DNA from: CALLPQ01 sp964421675
Lineage (GTDB): Bacteria > Pseudomonadota > Alphaproteobacteria > Caulobacterales > Parvularculaceae
Direction of reading: 5' to 3'
Assembly: GCA_964421675.1 (NCBI GenBank)
Contig: CAYQXV010000012.1
Span: 1-64,000 of the forward strand
DNA length: 64,000 nucleotides
The notes below the pieces were generated by a model. That model saw only the letters and a program-made list of their open reading frames with translations. It made no database searches and was not told where the DNA came from. The position numbers and the translations under genes are program-made. The number at the start of each line of letters is the position of its first letter. Position 1 is the stretch's first letter. This document shows, in pieces, positions 61,932 through 64,000 of this stretch.

Positions 61932-64000
61932 TTAACCTCAAAAATAATGCACGATTGAGGCATGAGCACCGGCAATTGAAGGCCCACTTTCATGAGTGCG
62001 TCTCCGGTTGCCTCATACCCTTTTTCTAGCAAGCCGGAAGTCTCAAGGCGGTGCGGCGGCGGTGTGGTGATTTCGGTCGGCCAAATAACTTTGATGCGAT
62101 AGCGCTTTTGCGGATCAAGACCGGGAAATTTCAAAACCCCGGGCAGGGTATTTTTCAGCGTCTCCAACTGTGCATAAGAATAGAGCGCAAGATTGCGTTT
62201 AGGGCAGACAACGCCAAAAGCATTTGTGCCGCTTGGCCCGTCAATGCGCACATAGTCTGCGGTGTGGAGGTGTGATCGATAATGTTTATGAAGCGCAATG
62301 GCGCGTTTTAATTCGTTCTTTTCTGGCTGCGACATTGTCAGCAAATTGGCTTCAACGCCCATATGGCCGAAAAACGCGGTTGCGGCGCGAAACGCCATGG
62401 AAAGCGTGCGATGCGTAATATGACAATTACGCGGGCCAACATGAGCGCCCAAAACCTCAAGGGGAAAAAAGTAGGACGCGCCGCGCTGTATTTTCTGGCG
62501 GTCCAAAGCATCATTACTATCAGAGGTCCAAATGCGATCAGTATGGGCAAGAATGCCAAAATCAGCACGGCCGCCGCCCGATGAACAGCTTTCAAACTCA
62601 ACATTTGGATGGCGTCCCCGCAAGCGTTCCAACAGGGCATAAACGGCGCGCGTTTGCGCATGGGCAACCGGATGTCCGGTTCCGTCACCGGGATGATTAA
62701 TGTCTCGGTTCATATCCCATTTAATATACCCAATATCGAGATACTCAGATAACAGACGATCAATCTGCGAAAAGATATTCTCAAATGCATCCCGGTTGGT
62801 GAGATTTATGACGAACTGATTGCGAAAGGGAACTTGTTCTGTATGCGGGGTTTGCAAAACCCAATCGGGGTGCTTGCGAAAAAAATCGCTATCTTCATTG
62901 ACCATTTCAGGTTCAACCCAAAGGCCAAACTCCATCTTTCGCGCGCGCACATAATCAATCAGGGGCTGGAGACCATTGGGATAAATGGTTCGGTCAACCT
63001 GCCAGTCTCCAAGGCCTGCGCGGTCATTGCGCCGCCCCATAAACCAGCCATCATCAAGAACAAAACGTTCCGCGCCGATATTGGCAGCCTCATCGGCAAG
63101 TTTTTTTAATTGCGCGAGGGAGTGATCGAAATAGATCGCTTCCCAACTATTATAATGTACTGGCCTCGGCCTATCGCGCAGCCGCGCATCGCTCATAGTG
63201 GTGCGATAATAGTCATGAAAACTCGACGACATGGGCGAAAACCCATTCGAACTAAAGGCGGTATAAAGGCTCGGCGTTTCATAAGTCGCGCCAGCGGCGA
63301 GGGTGATTTCGCCGGGCATAAAATGTTCGCCAATTTGAAGAATATTCCTGCCATTGCTGAGCGGTTCGATTTTCATGCGGTGATTGCCGCTCCACCCAAA
63401 GTGAACGCCAAGACAGGCCCCTTGATGTTCATCGGCGTTGCGCGCGCATAAAATCAATCCCGGAAAGCGATCATGGGATGTCCGCCCGCGGCGGTTTTCA
63501 ACGATAAACCCAATTTGAGTTAAGGGGGCTCGCAAAGTCTGAAATTCATTGGCCCAACGGCCGGAAAAGCTAATCACCTCGTCAAGGTCTGGCGGTAGAC
63601 ATAGTGAAAGTACGCATGCCCAATTGATGGAAAGGGGTGTGTTTGCGCTATTAGTAAAGCTCGTATGGATTTTAATGACATTCGCGTCTGATTTAACGTC
63701 GAATGTGTAGCATACGGACAATCCATTCTCGCTATCACGGCAATGAACCGCCACACTGTCTTGGTCTCGAACAGTTTTTTCGACCCGCAAAAGCGGGGCC
63801 CAACCCGTATTTCCGCGATGGACATCCAATCCTGATGGCCCGAGATAGCCAGTCCCCGGTTCGCATGATAAACTTGGCGCAATTTCTTTGTCCGGTCCGC
63901 CTTGTGCTCCTTGACGCTCACATAATTGCGCAATGTCCGCAGCGGCTTGAACATCATTGATGTCGCAGTCGAGTTTGTCGCCCCAATAAACGATAGAGGG
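61922..64000 (-). CDS. Alpha-galactosidase, GH36 (5' end beyond window)
   Basis: At least 692 residues in an open frame that reaches the right edge: codons at 63832-64000 continue in frame (PSIVYWGDKLDCDINDVQ...), with no stop, so the start is outside. This is typical GH36 content (family about 700-730). The catalytic TIM barrel has RFVLDDGWFMGRRND, WVEPEMVNEDSDFFRKHPDWVL, the nucleophile Asp in YIKWDMNRDINHPG, the ESCSSGGGRADFG substrate loop, and the acid/base Asp in WTSDSNDALDR. No signal is visible. It hydrolyses alpha-1,6-linked galactosides such as raffinose or melibiose. Its neighbour symporter may import the substrate. Confidence 0.94.
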   Translation of the reverse strand, partial: PSIVYWGDKLDCDINDVQAAADIAQLCERQGAQGGPDKEIAPSLSCEPGTGYLGPSGLDVHRGNTGWAPLLRVEKTVRDQDSVAVHCRDSENGLSVCYTFDVKSDANVIKIHTSFTNSANTPLSINWACVLSLCLPPDLDEVISFSGRWANEFQTLRAPLTQIGFIVENRRGRTSHDRFPGLILCARNADEHQGACLGVHFGWSGNHRMKIEPLSNGRNILQIGEHFMPGEITLAAGATYETPSLYTAFSSNGFSPMSSSFHDYYRTTMSDARLRDRPRPVHYNSWEAIYFDHSLAQLKKLADEAANIGAERFVLDDGWFMGRRNDRAGLGDWQVDRTIYPNGLQPLIDYVRARKMEFGLWVEPEMVNEDSDFFRKHPDWVLQTPHTEQVPFRNQFVINLTNRDAFENIFSQIDRLLSEYLDIGYIKWDMNRDINHPGDGTGHPVAHAQTRAVYALLERLRGRHPNVEFESCSSGGGRADFGILAHTDRIWTSDSNDALDRQKIQRGASYFFPLEVLGAHVGPRNCHITHRTLSMAFRAATAFFGHMGVEANLLTMSQPEKNELKRAIALHKHYRSHLHTADYVRIDGPSGTNAFGVVCPKRNLALYSYAQLETLKNTLPGVLKFPGLDPQKRYRIKVIWPTEITTPPPHRLETSGLLEKGYEATGDALMKVGLQLPVLMPQSCIIFEVKAV

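Overview
The window looks like a scaffold from a free-living, polarly flagellated alphaproteobacterium of moderate GC. The evidence is ctrA next to the flagellar export genes fliI/fliJ, GANTC (CcrM-type) sites and CtrA-like half-sites in the ctrA upstream region, an alphaproteobacterial set of flagellar accessory genes (MotE-like, PflI/DUF6468-like, FlaG-like), a DUF2336 protein, and a divergent rne / periplasmic amidase pair. A caulobacter-like, Parvibaculum-like or Maricaulales-like lineage is plausible. The genus cannot be fixed by eye. No tRNA, rRNA, CRISPR array, phage, transposon or defence island was recognised. Nine runs of exactly 100 N interrupt the scaffold. Six of them have the same bases on both sides (55, 55, 55, 19, 19 and 15 bp), so they look like unmerged contig overlaps. 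Collapsing the four that lie in genes restores an open frame each time.

Layout: 0.1-6.2 kb holds a glycosyltransferase-like gene, ctrA with its terminator, fliI-fliJ, and a lemA / M48 protease pair. 6.2-13.5 kb holds a DUF2306 membrane protein, recG (its 3' end lost in a gap), sdhE, acs and a D-Ala-D-Ala carboxypeptidase with a SPOR domain. 13.6-23.5 kb is a flagellar cluster: flagellin and flaG on the plus strand; a fliL-fliM-pflI-like-motE-TPR block on the minus strand; then flgF-flgG-flgA-flgH on the plus strand. Flagellin and flgF each have a textbook sigma-54 -24/-12 promoter, with GGCAAA-type palindromes upstream that resemble FlbD-type enhancer sites. 23.5-30.5 kb is metabolic and accessory: dps, an aspartate aminotransferase, an orphan membrane PAS protein, an AraC regulator with alkane monooxygenase alkB, and a SPOR lipoprotein.

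30.5-33.9 kb is a complete phage-shock (Psp) locus. pspF is divergent from a sigma-54 promoter that drives a previously unlisted 39-residue membrane peptide, then pspA, pspB and pspC; pspC carries a natural run of nine histidines. 34-46 kb is envelope and RNA metabolism: Ppx/GppA, a DsbA-like protein, a BepA-like M48 protease with TPRs, RNase E, a 1.4-kb leader region with a perfect CtrA box, a LytC-type amidase and a DUF2336 protein. 46-58.5 kb holds an SH3 lipoprotein, a YbjN-like protein, a double cold-shock protein, an FAD reductase, an anchored coiled-coil protein, an MFS exporter, a CorC/CNNM protein, aroB-aroK, a small membrane protein coupled to a large helical periplasmic protein, and accA. 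58.7-64 kb holds glpD, a sodium/solute symporter and a GH36 alpha-galactosidase that runs off the right edge.

Two patterns cut across genes. First, short tandem duplications are frequent: four in noncoding DNA have a unit of exactly 12 bp, and those in coding DNA are 6, 12, 15, 18 or 27 bp and keep the frame. Second, CtrA-type and sigma-54/enhancer-type sites together suggest a Caulobacter-like regulatory hierarchy that reaches into cell-wall hydrolysis through the amidase gene. No unmistakably new multi-gene system was found. The best candidates for undescribed biology are the small Psp-operon membrane peptide, the 12-bp duplication habit, and the CtrA box of the amidase.
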